DNA of 64,000 nucleotides from Bufo bufo. Its lineage: Eukaryota > Chordata > Amphibia > Anura > Bufonidae. The first letter of the stretch is position 1. Every line of letters starts with the position of its first letter. Shown one piece after another: positions 10,103 to 21,100 of the stretch. The notes beneath the pieces were generated by a model. It was not told the DNA's origin. It made no database searches and saw nothing but the letters and a program-made list of their open reading frames with translations. Location: contig NC_053392.1 in the NCBI RefSeq assembly GCF_905171765.1, positions 400,699,899-400,763,898 on the forward strand, written 5' to 3'. A program made the translations under genes and the position numbers.

Positions 10103-11649
10103 ATTAGGCAAGTTGTATTTTTGAGGATTAATTTTATTATGGAACAACAACCATGTTCTCAATGAACCCAAAAAACTCATTAATATCTAAGCTGAATATT
10201 TTTGGAAGTAGTTTTTAGTTTTTTTTTTGTTTTAGCTATTTTAGGGGGATATCTGTGTGTGCAGGTGACTATTACTGTGCATAATTATTAGGCAACTTAA
10301 CAAAAAACAAATATATACCAATTTCAATTATTTATTTTTACCAGTGAAACCAATATAACATCTCAACATTCACAAATATACATTTCTGACATTCAAAAAC
10401 AAAACAAAAACAAATCAGTGACCAATATAGCCACCTTTCTTTGCAAGGACACTCAAAAGCCTGCCATCCATGGATTCTGTCAGTGTTTTGATCTGTTCAC
10501 CATCAACATTGCGTGCAGCAGCAACCACAGCCTCCCAGACACTGTTCAGAGAGGTGTACTGTTTTCCCTCCTTGTAAATCTCACATTTGATGATGGACCA
10601 CAGGTTCTCAATGGGGTTCAGATCAGGTGAACAAGGAGGCCATGTCATTAGATTTTCTTCTTTTATACCCTTTCTTGCCAGCCACGCTGTGGAGTACTTG
10701 GACGCGTGTGATGGAGCATTGTCCTGCATGAAAATCATGTTTTTCTTGAAGGATGCAGACTTCTTCCTGTACCACTGCTTGAAGAAGGTGTCTTCCAGAA
10801 ACTGGCAGTAGGACTGGGAGTTGAGCTTGACTCCATCCTCAACCCGAAAAGGCCCCACAAGCTCATCTTTGATGATACCAGCCCAAACCAGTTCTCCACC
10901 TCCACCTTGCTGGCGTCTGAGTCGGACTGGAGCTCTCTGCCCTTTACCAATCCAGCCACGTGTCCATCCATCTGGCCCATCAAGACTCACTCTCATTTCA
11001 TCAGTCCATAAAACCTTAGAAAAATCAGTCTTGAGATATTTCTTGGCCCAGTCTTGACGTTTCAGCTTGTGTGTCTTGTTCAGTGGTGGTTGTCTTTCAG
11101 CCTTTCTTACCTTGGCCATGTCTCTGAGTATTGCACACCTTATGCTTTTGGGCACTCCAGTGATGTTGCAGCTCTGAAATATGGCCAAACTGGTGGCAAG
11201 TGGCATCTTGGCAGCTGCACGCTTGACTTTTCTCAGTTCATGGGCAGTTATTTTGCGCCTTGGTTTTTCCACACGCTTCTTGCGACCCTGTTGACTATTT
11301 TGAATGAAACGCTTGATTGTTCGATGATCACGCTTCAGAAGCTTTGCAATTTTAAGAGTGCTGCATCCCTCTGCAAGATATCTCACTATCTTTGACTTTT
11401 CTGAGCCTGTCAAGTCCTTCTTTTGACCCATTTTGCCAAAGGAAAGGAAGTTGCCTAATAATTATGCACACCTAATATAGGGTGTTGATGTAATTAGACC
11501 AAACCCCTTCTCATTACAGAGATGCACATCACCTAATATGCTTAACTGGTAGTAGGCTTTCGAGCCTATACAGCTTGGAGTAAGACAACATGCATAAAGA
11601 GGATGATGTGGTCAAAATACTAATTTGCCTAATAATTCTGCACGCAGTG
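10103..11649 (-). mobile_element. Tc1/mariner element of the DD37E type, left end trimmed
   Basis: The right terminus, read inward, is CACTGCGTGCAGAATTATTA and continues GGCAA, with TA at 11650-11651. The left end starts directly at ATTAGGCAAGTTG, so the outermost ~16 bp of its inverted repeat are missing and the 125-bp monomer follows without a clear TA. Further TTAGGCAA-type repeats lie inside both ends (10283, 11452). One open transposase lies on the minus strand. The lost tip probably blocks movement even though the gene is open. Confidence 0.9.
10415..11431 (-). CDS. Tc1/mariner transposase, DD37E
   Basis: 338 residues. The N-terminal third carries an HTH (KIVRYLAEGCSTLKIAKLLKRD) and a basic linker (RKKRVEKPRRKITAHELRK). 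The catalytic part has WTDEMRV for the first aspartate, MQDNAPSH for the second and DLNPIENLW for the glutamate. Counting residues between the second D and E gives 37, not the 34 of classical Tc1 or the neighbour at 8416. That spacing matches the vertebrate DD37E group (for example TRT elements). The frame is uninterrupted. The element probably needs both ends to move, and its left end is trimmed. Confidence 0.93.
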   Translation of the reverse strand: MGQKKDLTGSEKSKIVRYLAEGCSTLKIAKLLKRDHRTIKRFIQNSQQGRKKRVEKPRRKITAHELRKVKRAAAKMPLATSLAIFQSCNITGVPKSIRCAILRDMAKVRKAERQPPLNKTHKLKRQDWAKKYLKTDFSKVLWTDEMRVSLDGPDGWTRGWIGKGQRAPVRLRRQQGGGGELVWAGIIKDELVGPFRVEDGVKLNSQSYCQFLEDTFFKQWYRKKSASFKKNMIFMQDNAPSHASKYSTAWLARKGIKEENLMTWPPCSPDLNPIENLWSIIKCEIYKEGKQYTSLNSVWEAVVAAARNVDGEQIKTLTESMDGRLLSVLAKKGGYIGH

Positions 11650-11651
11650 TA

Positions 11652-11688
<37 letters not shown>
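11650..11688. repeat. (TA)n microsatellite
   Basis: An almost pure TA run directly follows the right end of the DD37E transposon, consistent with insertion at, or expansion of, a TA-rich target. Confidence 0.85.
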
Positions 11689-11694
<6 letters not shown>

Positions 11695-12116
11695 AAAATA
11701 AAGCAGACTGATGTACCAGCCCTTAAAAGGGCTTTTTGGGGTGCTGTCAGGGCGCTATCCTTACAGCAGATGAGTCTTTGAGGACTGGAGTGGATACAGA
11801 ACACTGGCCTAGCTAACGATTTCCCTATTATATCAGCAGCAGCACTCTCCCTGCTCTAACTAACACTGCAGCTTCAGAATGAATTTAAGAGGACTGCCGT
11901 CCTTGCTTTTTTAGAGGAGGTGGGAGGGTCTGGGAGCGAGGGTATGCTGATTGGCTGGAATGTGTCTGCTGACTGTGAGGTACAGGGTCAAAGTTTGCTC
12001 AATGATGACGTATAGGGGGCGGACTGAACATCGCATATGTTCGCCCGCCACGGCGAACGCGAACAAGCAATGTTCGCCAGGAACTGTCTGCCGGCGAATA
12101 GTTCGGGACATCTCTA
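11688..12116 (-). promoter_or_regulatory. Right terminal region of hAT family 1 (subterminal repeats, possible promoter)
   Basis: No gene. It contains GATTGGCT (an inverted CCAAT box) at about 11949-11956, a TGATGACGTA word near 12003, and clustered TTCGCC/GCGAAC words before the terminus at 12116. The equivalent segment of the complete hAT element (24541-25378) also has CCAAT-like and TATA-like words between the array and the end. A role as leftward promoter plus transposase-binding region is inferred. Confidence 0.4.
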
Positions 12117-12424
12117 CTGAGGACATGGGTTGTTAGATGGCCACTATCACATCCGCAATAACTAGTCCCCATAGCTCTGTGTGCTTTTCTTGTGTAAAAA
12201 AACCGATTTGATACATATGCAAATTAACCTAAGATGAGCCCTGTACGTGAGATGAGTCAGGGACAGGACTCATCTCAGGTTAATTTGCATATGTATCAAA
12301 TAGTTTTTTTTTACAGAATAAAAGCACACAGAGCTATGGGGACTGGGTATTGCGGATGTGCTAGCGGCCATCTAGCAACCTATGTCCTCACCTCTATACA
12401 CAAAATCCCAGTGACAGGTTCCCT
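12117..12424. mobile_element. Palindromic TTAA-type MITE, left tip missing
   Basis: Two long inverted arms (roughly 12119-12240 and 12260-12389), each holding the words CCCCATAGCTCTGTGTGCTTTT and ATGCAAATTAACCT in opposite orientation, around a short centre. The right end reads GTGACAGGTTCCCT followed by TTAA at 12425-12428. The matching left tip is absent because the hAT element's terminus sits at 12116. TTAA flanking suggests piggyBac-type mobilisation. No coding capacity. Confidence 0.75.
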
Positions 12425-12428
12425 TTAA

Positions 12429-13355
12429 CACTGACAAATGTAAGGTTATGCACATGGGAAGGAATAATGCAAATCACCCGTACATACTAAATGGTAAAAC
12501 ACTCGGTAAGACTGACATGGAAAAGGACCTAGGAATTTTAATAAACAGCAAACTAAGCAGCAAAAACCAGTGTCAGGCAGCTGCTGCCAAGGCCAATAAG
12601 ATAATTTGTTGCATCAAAAGGGGGATAGATGCCTGTGATGAGAACATAGTACTAACACTTTACAAATCACTAGTCAGACCACACATGGAGTACTGTGTAC
12701 AGTTCTGGGCTCCTGTGAACAAGGCAGACATAGCACAGCTGGAGAGGAGTCAGAGGAGGGCAACTAAAGTAATAACTGGAATGGGGCAACTACAGTACCT
12801 GGAAAGATTATCAAAATTTGGGTTATTCACTTTAGAAAAAAGACGACAGAGGGGAGATCTAATTACTATGTATAAATATATCAGGGGTCAGTACAGAGAT
12901 CTATCCCATCATCTATTTATCCCCAGGACTGTGACTGTGATGAGGGGACGCCCTCTGCGTCTGGAGGAAAGAAGGTTTGTACACAAACATAGAAAAGGAT
13001 TCTTTACGGTAAGAGCAGTGAGACTATGGAACTCTCTGCCTGAGGAGGTGGTTATAGTGAGTACAATAAAGGAATTCAAGAGGGGCCTGGATGTATTTCT
13101 GGAGTGTAATAATATTACAGGATATAGCTACTAGAGAGGGGTCGTTGATCCAGGGAGATATTCTGATTGCCTGATTTAGAGTCGGGAAGGAATTTTTTAT
13201 TCCCCTAAAGTGAGGAAAATTGGCTTCTACCTCACAGGGTTTTTTTGCCTTCCTCTGGATCAACTTGCAGGATGACAGGCCGAACTGGATGGACAAATGT
13301 CTTTTTTCGGCCTTATATTCTATGTTACTATACTATGTTACTATGTTACTTTAAC
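12429..13355 (+). mobile_element. 5'-truncated CR1-like LINE, family a
   Basis: Contains the C-terminal part of a CR1/L2-type reverse transcriptase (12448-13134), a ~180-bp 3' UTR and a short tandem tail of TATGTTAC units at 13320-13352. Octamer-type tails are usual for CR1-like LINEs. The 5' side is cut where the MITE's TTAA begins. Confidence 0.85.
12448..13134 (+). pseudogene. CR1-like reverse transcriptase, C-terminal fragment
   Basis: 228 codons are open. They match the thumb and C-terminal part of CR1/L2-type ORF2: DMEKDLGILI, the hallmark LVRPHMEYCVQFWAP, LERSQRRATKVI, EKRRQRGDLITMYKYI and the terminal RAVRLWNSLPEEVV ... FKRGLDVFL. Catalytic motifs and the endonuclease are missing because of 5' truncation, so this is a remnant. 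The same protein region, from another subfamily, recurs at 31637-32500. Confidence 0.88.
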
Positions 13356-13893
13356 AGAAAAAGCCTTACACCAAATTGCACTTGGGCCATATATATTATT
13401 ACTGTGTGCCATTTAATAAATTTGCCACAAGTTCACAAAGCAAAGACAGAACTGACACCAAAACCACCACAAATAATAAATTCCCCATATGTTTAACATA
13501 AAACCATTACTTAAGGAAGTCCCCTTAAGTCCATTTAGTTTCCAGTAGAGGGCAGAAAATGCTTACGATTTTGCTTTACTTTTTCCCCACTCCAAATTCT
13601 GTACTTCTTAACAGATGAATTCATTAAAAAAAATTATCTAATATGTACAGAACAGGATTACTTAATAGCTGATTCACTAGCCCTGACAAGGCTCTCTACC
13701 AACACAGCAATTGTTTTCAGAATGCTGTGTTGGTAGAGTTGGTAGATCAAAAATGGATCATGAAAGGTCATTCTGAAAAGTCTTTTTTTCTACCCAAGGA
13801 CAACATCCTTTGTGTATAACTTTACTGAGCATGCCATATCTGAGACATTTTGAAACAAGTGTCAAAACATAAATTGCATTTAATCTAACTGTA
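13356..13893. other. Unassigned sequence with a perfect hairpin; left flank of the complete hAT
   Basis: No gene recognised. Arms of 16 bp at 13694-13709 and 13723-13738 (CTCTACCAACACAGCA and its complement) surround a 13-nt loop. This stretch and the sequence from 25387 onward were contiguous before the hAT insertion. Confidence 0.6.
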
Positions 13894-13901
13894 CTTATAA
13901 G
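13894..13901. repeat. 8-bp target-site duplication of the complete hAT, left
   Basis: CTTATAAG, repeated exactly at 25379-25386. Eight bp is the hAT-superfamily TSD length. Confidence 0.95.
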
Positions 13902-14039
13902 TAGAGTTGAGCGAACACCTGGATGTTCGGGTTCGACGAGTTCGGCCGAACTTTCGAAAAATGTTCGGGTTCGGGATCCGAACTCGACCCGAACTTCATC
14001 CCGAACCCGAACCCCATAGAAGTCAATAGGGACCCGAAC

Positions 14040-14244
14040 TTTTGGGCACTAAAAAGGCTGTAAAACACACCCGGAAAGGGCTAGAGGGCTGCAAAAGGCA
14101 GCAAAATGTAGTTAAATCCCCTGCAAACAAATGTAGATAGGGAAATGATGAGTTAACATAAAATAAATAAAAATTAAACAATATTAATTGGAGTGAGGTC
14201 CCATAGCACAGAATCAGGCTTCAAGTCACCCACCAATGGAGAAG
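14040..14244. other. Left inner flank of hAT-A, between subterminal repeats and array
   Basis: Non-coding, containing GGGCTAGAGGGCTGCAAAAG and CTGCAAACAAATGTAGATAG. These words recur in the related element hAT-B at about 51130-51200 and again at 51930-52005, which identifies the family relationship. Confidence 0.7.
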
Positions 14245-17200
14245 GTCACTTACTATTATTTTGACCACAGCACCCAGACAAAGGAGAGAGGTCCCACAGC
14301 AGAGAACCAGGCATCATATCACCCACCACAGGAGTAGGCCACCATTTAGTTACTTTGACCCCTACACCCAGACGGAGGAGAGAGGTTACACAGCAGAGAA
14401 TCAGGCATTTAGATCACCCACCACAGGAGTAGGCCACCATTGAATCAGACCCCGGCAACCATGTCAGATGGCACAAGCATAAGCTTTATATCAATCAGCA
14501 CAGGAGAAGGCGACTTTGACAGACTTTGACCCCTACACCCGGACGGAGGAGAGAGGTTTCACAGCAGAGAATCAGGCATTTAGATCACCCACCACAGGAG
14601 TAGGCCCCAATTTAATGGGACCCCGGCAACCATGTCAGATGGCACAACCATCAGCTTCATATCAATCAGCACAGGAGAAGGCGACTTTGAAAGACTTTGA
14701 CCCCTACACCCAGACGGAGGAGAGAGGTTTCACAGCAGAGAATCAGGCATTTAGATCACCCACCACAGGAGTAGGCCCCCATTGAATCAGACCCTGGCAA
14801 CCATGTCAGATGGCACAACCATCAGCTTTATATCAATCAGCACAGGAGAAGGCGACTTTGAAAGACTTTGACCCCTACACCCAGATGGAGGAGAGAGGTT
14901 TCACAGCAGAGAATCAGGCATCATATCAACCACCACAGGAGAAGCCACCATTTAGTTACTTTGACCCCTGCACCCAGGAAGAGGAGAGAGGCACCACAGC
15001 ACATATTCTGGCATCATATCAGCCACCACAGGAGAAGCCACCATTGAGTTACTTTGACCCCCGCACCCAGGAAGAGGAGAGAGGCACCACAGCACATATT
15101 CTGGCATCATATCAGCCACCACAGGAGAAGCCACCATTGAGTTACTTTGACCCCCGCACCCAGGAAGAGGAGAGAGGCACCACAGCACATATTCTGGCAT
15201 CATATCAGCCACCACAGGAGAAGCCACCATTGAGTTACTTTGACCCCTGCACCCAGGAAGAGGAGAGAGGCCCCACAGCACATATTCTGGCATCATATCA
15301 GCCACCACAGGAGAAGCCACCATTTAGTTACTTTGACCCCTTCACCCAAACAGAGGAGAGAGGTTCCACATCAGAGAATCAGGCATCATATCAACCACCA
15401 CAGGAGTAGGCCACAATTTAATGGGACCCCGGCAACCATGTCAGATGGCACAACCATCAGCTTCATATCAATCAGCACAGGAGAAGGCGACTTTGAAAGA
15501 CTTTGACCCCTACACCCAGACGGAGGAGAGAGGTTTCACAGCAGAGAATCAGGCATTTAGATCACCCACCACAGGAGTAGGCCCCCATTGAATCAGACCC
15601 TGGCAACCATGTCAGATGGCACAACCATCAGCTTTATATCAATCAGCACAGGAGAAGCCACCATTGAGTTACTTTGACCCCTGCACCCAGGAAGAGGAGA
15701 GAGGCCCCACAGCACATATTCTGGCATCATATCAGCCACCACAGGAGAAGCCACCATTGAGTTACTTTGACCCCCGCACCCAGGAAGAGGAGAGAGGCCC
15801 CACAGCACATATTCTGGCATCATATCAGCCACCACAGGAGAAGCCACCATTGAGTTACTTTGACCCCCGCACCCAGGAAGAGGAGAGAGGCACCACAGCA
15901 CATATTCTGGCATCATATCAGCCACCACAGGAGAAGCCACCATTGAGTTACTTTGACCCCTGCACCCAAGAAGAGGAGAGAGGCCCCACAGCACATATTC
16001 TGGCATCATACTAACCACCACAGGAGAAGCCACCATTGAGTTACTTTGACCCCTGCACCCAGGAAGAGGAGAGAGGCCCCACAGCACATATTCTGGCATC
16101 ATATCAGCCACCACAGGAGAAGCCACCATTGAGTTACTTTGACCCCCGCACCCAGGAAGAGGAGAGAGGCACCACAGCACATATTCTGGCATCATATCAG
16201 CCACCACAGGAGAAGCCACCATTGAGTTACTTTGACCCCCGCACCCAGGAAGAGGAGAGAGGCACCACAGCACATATTCAGGCATCATATCACACACCAC
16301 AGGAGAAGGCCTCTTTCAGTGATTTAGGCCTTTGGACCCAGACAGAGGAGAGAGGCCCCACAGCACATATTCTGGCATCATATCAGCCACCACAGGAGAA
16401 GCCACCATTGAGTTACTTTGACCCCTGCACCCAGGAAGAGGAGAGAGGCCCCACAGCACATATTCTGGCATCATATCAGCCACCACAGGAGAAGCCACCA
16501 TTGAGTTACTTTGACCCCTGCACCCAGGAAGAGGAGAGAGGCCCCACAGCACATATTCTGGCATCATACTAACCACCACAGGAGAAGCCACCATTGAGTT
16601 ACTTTGACCCCTGCACCCAGGAAGAGGAGAGAGGCCCCACAGCACATATTCTGGCATCATATCAGCCACCACAGGAGAAGCCACCATTGAGTTACTTTGA
16701 CCCCCGCACCCAGGAAGAGGAGAGAGGCACCACAGCACATATTCTGGCATCATATCAGCCACCACAGGAGAAGCCACCATTGAGTTACTTTGACCCCTGC
16801 ACCCAGGAAGAGGAGAGAGGCCCCACAGCACATATTCTGGCATCATATCAGCCACCACAGGAGAAGCCACCATTGAGTTACTTTGACCCCCGCACCCAGG
16901 AAGAGGAGAGAGGCACCACAGCACATATTCTGGCATCATATCAGCCACCACAGGAGAAGCCACCATTGAGTTACTTTGACCCCCGCACCCAGGAAGAGGA
17001 GAGAGGCACCACAGCACATATTCAGGCATCATATCAGCCACCACAGGAGAAGCCACCATTGAGTTACTTTGACCCCCGCACCCAGGAAGAGGAGAGAGGC
17101 ACCACAGCACATATTCAGGCATCATATCACACACCACAGGAGAAGGCCTCTTTCAGTGATTTAGGCCTTTGGACCCAGACAGAGGAGAGAGGCACCATAG

Positions 17201-17965
17201 CACATATTCTGGCATCATATCAGCCACCACAGGAGAAGCCACTATTGAGTTACTTTGACCCCCGCACCCAGGAAGAGGAGAGAGGCACCACAGCACATAT
17301 TCAGGCATCATATCACACACCACAGGAGAAGGCCTCTTTCAGTGATTTAGGCCTTTGGACCCAGACAGAGGAGAGAGGCACCACAGCACATATTCTGGCA
17401 TCATATCAGCCACCACAGGAGAAGCCACCATTGAGTTACTTTGACCCCTGCACCCAGGAAGAGGAGAGAGGCCCCACAGCACATATTCTGGCATCATATC
17501 AGCCACCACAGGAGAAGCCACCATTTAGTTACTTTGACCCCTGCACCCAGGAAGAGGAGAGAGGCACCACAGCACATATTCTGGCATCATATCAGCCACC
17601 ACAGGAGAAGCCACCATTTAGTTACTTTGACCCCTTCACCCAAACAGAGGAGAGAGGTTCCACATCAGAGAATCAGGCATCATATCAACCACCACAGGAG
17701 TAGGCCACAATTTAGTTTATTTGACCCCTGCACCCAGGAAGAGGAGAGAGGCCCCACAGCACATATTCTGGCATCATATCACACACCACAGGAGAAGGCC
17801 TCTTTCAGTGATTTAGGCCTTTGGACCCAGACAGAGGAGAGAGGTCAGAGATTAGCTTCATATCCCCCAGCACAGCAGAAGACCGCTTTATTTGACTTAG
17901 GCCTCAGCACCCAGACAGAAGACAGAGGTAGCATGGCAGAGGTTATGGCTTCATGTCACCCGTTA
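14245..17965. repeat. 93-bp (31-codon) tandem array downstream of the hAT-A transposase
   Basis: About 40 head-to-tail monomers of 93 bp. Because 93 is a multiple of three and the monomer lacks stops in some frames, long frames run through on both strands (for example plus-strand repeats of SYFDPRTQEEERGTT and minus-strand repeats of MVASPVVADMMPEYVLW). I see variant classes: FDP-type, DLGLWTQTEERG-type and FDPYTQTEERGFT-type. A stop-creating variant (ATACTAACC) occurs at 16011 and 16569, exactly 558 bp (six monomers) apart, marking a higher-order duplication. The plus frame is broken by stops at 15408, 16013, 16571 and 17701, so I treat it as a satellite rather than a gene. Confidence 0.93.
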
Positions 17966-18108
17966 GTTTAACCGGCCACTTTCATCTGGTTAGGCCCCGG
18001 CGCCCAGACAGAGAAGAGTTTCATTAAACTGTGGGTTTCATAAAATTTGTATCAAATAAAGAAGTGGCCCGTAGCACAACAAGACATGTTTTAGGCAGTT
18101 AATAAGGA

Positions 18109-21100
18109 CTACTCTGCACAAGGGAGGGACAGGTCCTGTGGGATCCATGCCTGGTTCATCTTTATGAAGGTCAGCTTGTCCACGTTGGCTGTGGACAGGC
18201 GGCTGCGCTTGTCAGTAATGACGCCCCCTGCCGTGCTGAATACGCGTTCAGATAAAACGCTGGCCACCGGGCAGGAAAGCACCTCCAAGGCATAACATGC
18301 TAACTCTGGCCACGTGGACAATTTTGAAACCCAGTAGTTGAATGGGGCCGAACCATCCGTCAGGATGTGGAGGGGTGTGCAGACATACTGTTCAACCATG
18401 TTAGTGAAATGCTGCCTCCTGCTAACACGTTCCGTATCAGGTGTCGGTGCAGATAGCTGTGGCGTGGAGACAAAACTTTTCCACATTTCTGCCATGCTAA
18501 CCCTGCCCTCAGATGAGCTGGCCGTGACACAGCTGCGTTGGCGACCTCTTGCCACTCCTCTGCCTTCACCTTCCACCTGTTCCCCTGTGACATGTGGGAA
18601 TGCTCTCAAGAGCGCCTCTATCAGCGTGCGCTTGTACTCGCGCATCTTACGGTCGCGCTCCAGTTCAGGAATTAAAGTGGGCACATTGTCTTTATACCGG
18701 GGATCCAGCAGGGTGGCCACCCAGTAGTCTGCACACGTTAAAACGTGGGCAACTCTGCTGTCGTTGCGCAGGCATTGGAGCATATATTCGCTCATGTGGG
18801 CCAGGCTACCCATGGGTAAGGACAAGCTGTCCTCTGTGGGAGGCGTATCGTCATCGTCCACCGTATCCCCCCAGCCACGCACCAGTGATGGGCCTGGGCT
18901 GCCACCCCGCTGTGAACTTGCGTCATCCTCGTCCCCCTCCACCTCCTCCTCCTCATCCTCCTCGTCCTCCAGTACAGTGCCTTGGCTGGCGACTTGTGAA
19001 CCTGTCCTCTGCTGCTTAAACAAACCTCCCTCTGAGCCACTTCGAACAGACTGGCCCGAAAGTGTTAGAAACGAGCCCTCATCCTCCTCCTCCTCCTCCA
19101 CCTGGGCCACCTCCTCTAACATCATTGCCCTAAGTGTTTTCTCAAGGAGACATAGAAGTGGTATTGTAACGCTGATAACAGTGTCATCGCCACTGGCCAT
19201 GTTGGTGGAGTACTCGAAACAGCGCAGCAGGGCACACAGGTCTCGCATGGAGGCCCAATCATTGGTGGTGAAGTGGTGCTGTTCGGCAGTACGACTGACG
19301 CGAGCGTGCTGCAGCTGAAACTCCACTATGGCCTGCTGATGCTCGCACAGTCTCTCCAGCATGTGCAAGGTGGAGTTCCACCGGGTGGGCACGTCGCATA
19401 TGAGGCGGTGAGCGGGAAGGCCGAAGTTCCGCTGTAGCGCAGACAGGCGAGCAGCGGCAGGATGTGAACGGCGGAAGCGCGCACAGACGGCCCGCACTTT
19501 ATGCAGCAGCTCTGACATGTTGGGGTAGTGGTGAATGAACCTCTGCACCACCAAGTTCAGCACATGCGCCAGGCAAGGGATGTGCGTCAAACCGGCTAGT
19601 CCCAGAGCTGCCACGAGATTTCGCCCATTATCGCATACCACCAGGCCTGGCTTGAGGCCCACCGGCAGAAACCACTCGTCGGTCTGTTGTTCAATACCCC
19701 GCCACAACTCCTTTGCGCTGTGGGGCCTGTCCCCCAAACATATGAGTTTCAGAATGGCCTGCTGACGTTTACCCCGGGCTGTGCTGAAGTTGGTGGTGAA
19801 GGTGTGTGGCTGACCGGATGAGCTGGTGGAAGCAGTGGAGGAGGAAGCCGAGTAGGAGGAGGAGGCTACAGGAGGCAGAGAATGATGCCCTGCGATCCTA
19901 GGGGGCGGAAGGACGTGCGCCAAGGAACTGTCCGCCGGGGGCCCAGCCGCCACTACATTCATCCAGTGTGCAGTTAGTGAGATATAGCGTCCCTGGCCGT
20001 GCTTACTGGTCCACGTATCTGTGGTTAGGTGGACCTTGCCACAAATGGCGTTGCGCAGTGCACACTTGATTTTATCGGACACTTGCATGTGCAGGGAAGG
20101 CACGGCTGTCTTGGAGAAGTAGTGGCGGCTGGGAACCACATACTGCGGGACAGCCATGTCCATCAGCTGTTTGAAGCTGTCTGTGTCCACCAGCCGGAAT
20201 GACAGCATTTCAAAGGCCAGCAGTTTAGAAATGCTGGCGTTCAGGCCAAGGGCTCGAGGGTGACTCGGGGGGAATTTGCGCTTCCTCTCTAAGGTTTGAG
20301 ATATTGAGAGCTGAACGCTGCTGTGTGATATAGTGGAGACGCTAGTTGACGGTGGCGGTGGTGGTGGTGTCGGTGGCACATCCTCTGTTTGCTGCTCGGC
20401 AGGTGGCAACATTCCTCTCGAGGCGGAAGCCGAGGCAGCAGCGGTAGAGGGAGCAGGGGGAGCCTCAGCGAGTGCCTGGTTTTTAAGGTGTGTACCCCAC
20501 TGCAGTTCATGCTTTGCATGTAGATGCCTGGTCATGCAGGTTGTGCTGAGGTTCAGAACGTTAATGCCTCGCCTCAGGCTCTGATGGCAGAGCGTGCAAG
20601 TCACTCGGGTCTTGTCGGTAGGACATTGTTTAAAGAAGTGCCATGCCAGGGAACTCTTTGAAGCTGCCTTTGTGGGGCTGGGTCCCTGTTGGCGATGTCC
20701 AGTAGCAGGCGAACTCTGGGGGCGGCGGCTCGTCTGCTTTGGCCCCCTGCTCCCTCTTTGGCTTCGCTGTTGTCTCGGTCTCACCACTACCTCTTCCTCT
20801 GAACTGTGAAAGTCATCGCCACGACCTTCAGTCCATGTGGGGTCTAAGACCTCATCGTCCTCTGCATCGTCTTCCACCCAGTCTCCCTCCCTGACCTCCT
20901 CCTGTTCAGTCTGCACACTGCAAAAAGACGCGGCAGTGGGCACCTGTGTTTCGTCATCATCAGAGAGTCGGTGACTCTGCTGTGGTGGTATTCCCATGTC
21001 CTCTTCATCTGGAGACATAAGTGGTTGTGCGTCAGTGCATGGTATGTCTTCCTCCACTGGGGAAGGGCTAGGTGGACGCCCCTGGGAAACCCTGGAAGCA

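Larger units (their letters stand above)
6709..12116 (-). mobile_element. Right-hand part of a large hAT-type element (family 1), interrupted
   Basis: The unit consists of the 125-bp array (6709-8037 and 9663-10102), two Tc1-type insertions, and a right terminal segment (11688-12116) ending in GTTCGGGACATCTCTA. The reverse complement, TAGAGATGTCCCGAAC, is of the same kind as the complete hAT element's end at 13902 (TAGAGTTGAGCGAAC). Subterminal copies of the words TTCGCC and GCGAAC lie at 12030-12100. In the complete element the transposase lies to the left of the equivalent array on the minus strand; here that place is taken by LINEs or lies beyond the edge. The element end abuts the inside of a palindromic MITE at 12117, which suggests insertion into that MITE. 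The superfamily call is inferred from end structure, not from a transposase. Confidence 0.6.

Noticed and set aside
14952..17524. Long minus-strand frames in the 93-bp array (repeats of MVASPVVADMMPEY)
   Set aside because: A period divisible by three keeps any stop-free frame open; both strands are open, and no domain or start context supports translation.
14261..17971. Plus-strand repeat protein of the 93-bp array as a real gene
   Set aside because: The frame is broken by several stops, lacks a promoter or unique ends, and lies wholly within a transposon satellite on the strand opposite the transposase. I left it as a satellite but list the codon test above.
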